Origin: Alphaproteobacteria bacterium
GTDB taxonomy: Bacteria > Pseudomonadota > Alphaproteobacteria > Rhodobacterales > Rhodobacteraceae
Length of the DNA: 20,306 nt
Reading direction: 5' to 3'
Assembly: GCA_030425945.1 (NCBI GenBank)
Contig: JAUHZL010000011.1
Coordinates: 1-20,306, forward strand
Of this stretch, positions 20,213 to 20,306 are shown piece after piece. How positions within the stretch are numbered: position 1 is the first letter of the stretch; each line of letters begins with the position of its first letter. Below the pieces are notes generated by a model. The model worked only from the letters and a program-made list of their open reading frames with translations, made no database searches and was not told the origin of the DNA. The translations under genes were made by a program, and so were the position numbers.

Positions 20213-20306
20213 CGAGAGTCCTTGGGGTTGATAGTCGTCGGTTTCGGGTCGGGCAAGCGCGCCGGGCGCGGAGCCCTCAGATTGCTCAAGCGCCCGGCGC
20301 GCTTCT
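20181..20306 (-). mobile_element. Right-hand end of a probable IS3-type insertion sequence
   Basis: The ParB-like reading frame diverges at TGACCTGCCCCCC (20181), which read from the other strand ends in GGGGGGCAGGTCA, the style of terminus I associate with IS3-family elements. Minus-strand codons enter the window open (…PKDSRYERG) and may be the transposase C-terminus. A small inverted repeat CTCGTT/AACGAG (20202-20216) lies in the end region. The body is outside the window. Family assignment is from recall of terminal sequence and not certain. Confidence 0.45.
20255..20304. repeat. 15-bp perfect GC-rich inverted repeat at the window edge
   Basis: AAGCGCGCCGGGCGC (20255-20269) pairs with GCGCCCGGCGCGCTT (20290-20304), with a 20-nt loop. 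The stem is strong; only short T runs flank it, so it may be a terminator within or beside the IS, or a structural element. Direction cannot be decided. Confidence 0.5.

Noticed and set aside
1..20306. tRNA or rRNA gene serving as attachment site
   Set aside because: I saw no cloverleaf-like or rRNA-like sequence on either strand, though a covariance search would be needed to be sure.

Overview
The window is mostly high-GC DNA with dense, ATGA-coupled genes. Its gene families (a DUF2924/large serine recombinase cassette, a Sak4-type annealing ATPase, DUF6362- and DUF6511-like small proteins, a ParB-type gene) resemble prophages and integrative elements of alphaproteobacteria, most likely Rhodobacterales (Paracoccaceae). 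A GAAC-N7-GAAC box, the alphaproteobacterial LexA site type, agrees with this. The assignment is inferred from protein resemblance; no rRNA, tRNA or host housekeeping gene is visible.

Layout from left to right. (1) 1-123: 5' end of an IS5-family insertion sequence that interrupts a HerA-like ATPase gene. (2) 103-1952, minus strand: a lower-GC pair, D12-class adenine methyltransferase followed by the HerA-like gene, which looks like the remnant of a defence operon. (3) 2022-4421, minus strand: four translationally coupled genes (67-aa protein, DUF2924, large serine recombinase, 147-aa HTH-like protein). (4) 4505-4519: LexA-type box between this cassette and a divergent unknown 742-aa gene (4602-6830). 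(5) 6825-8682: a regulatory-looking block with phased GTCTAACA repeats, a Com-like zinc-ribbon gene, a hairpin touching the next start codon, a sigma-region-4-like gene and two small unknown genes. (6) 8727-17587: a DNA recombination and replication module with an unknown 162-aa protein, Sak4-like ATPase, SSB-like protein, two small proteins, Cas4/RecB-like nuclease, Dda/RecD-like helicase, Toprim primase fused to an AAA+-like domain, RuvC-like resolvase, a 69-aa protein and DUF6362. (7) 17622-19344: a lower-GC DarT-DarG toxin-antitoxin pair. (8) 19345-19810: non-coding DNA with palindromes and short phased repeats. (9) 19811-20212: a ParB-domain gene cut at about 20181 by what looks like the end of an IS3-type element.

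How it fits together: the recombinase would move or excise the element, possibly under SOS control. The central module supplies primer synthesis, unwinding, end resection, strand annealing, ssDNA protection and junction resolution. DarTG and the methyltransferase/HerA remnant are anti-phage-type cargo on either side of that core. Both ends of the window carry IS damage, so the element is probably decaying.

The most striking unexplained structure is at 16083-16333. Eleven exact copies of the 9-mer TGTGARCCT lie in the 3' end of the primase gene, including two oppositely oriented triplets around a T-rich stretch and a Z-DNA-prone tract. It looks like an iteron-type replication origin embedded in a coding sequence.
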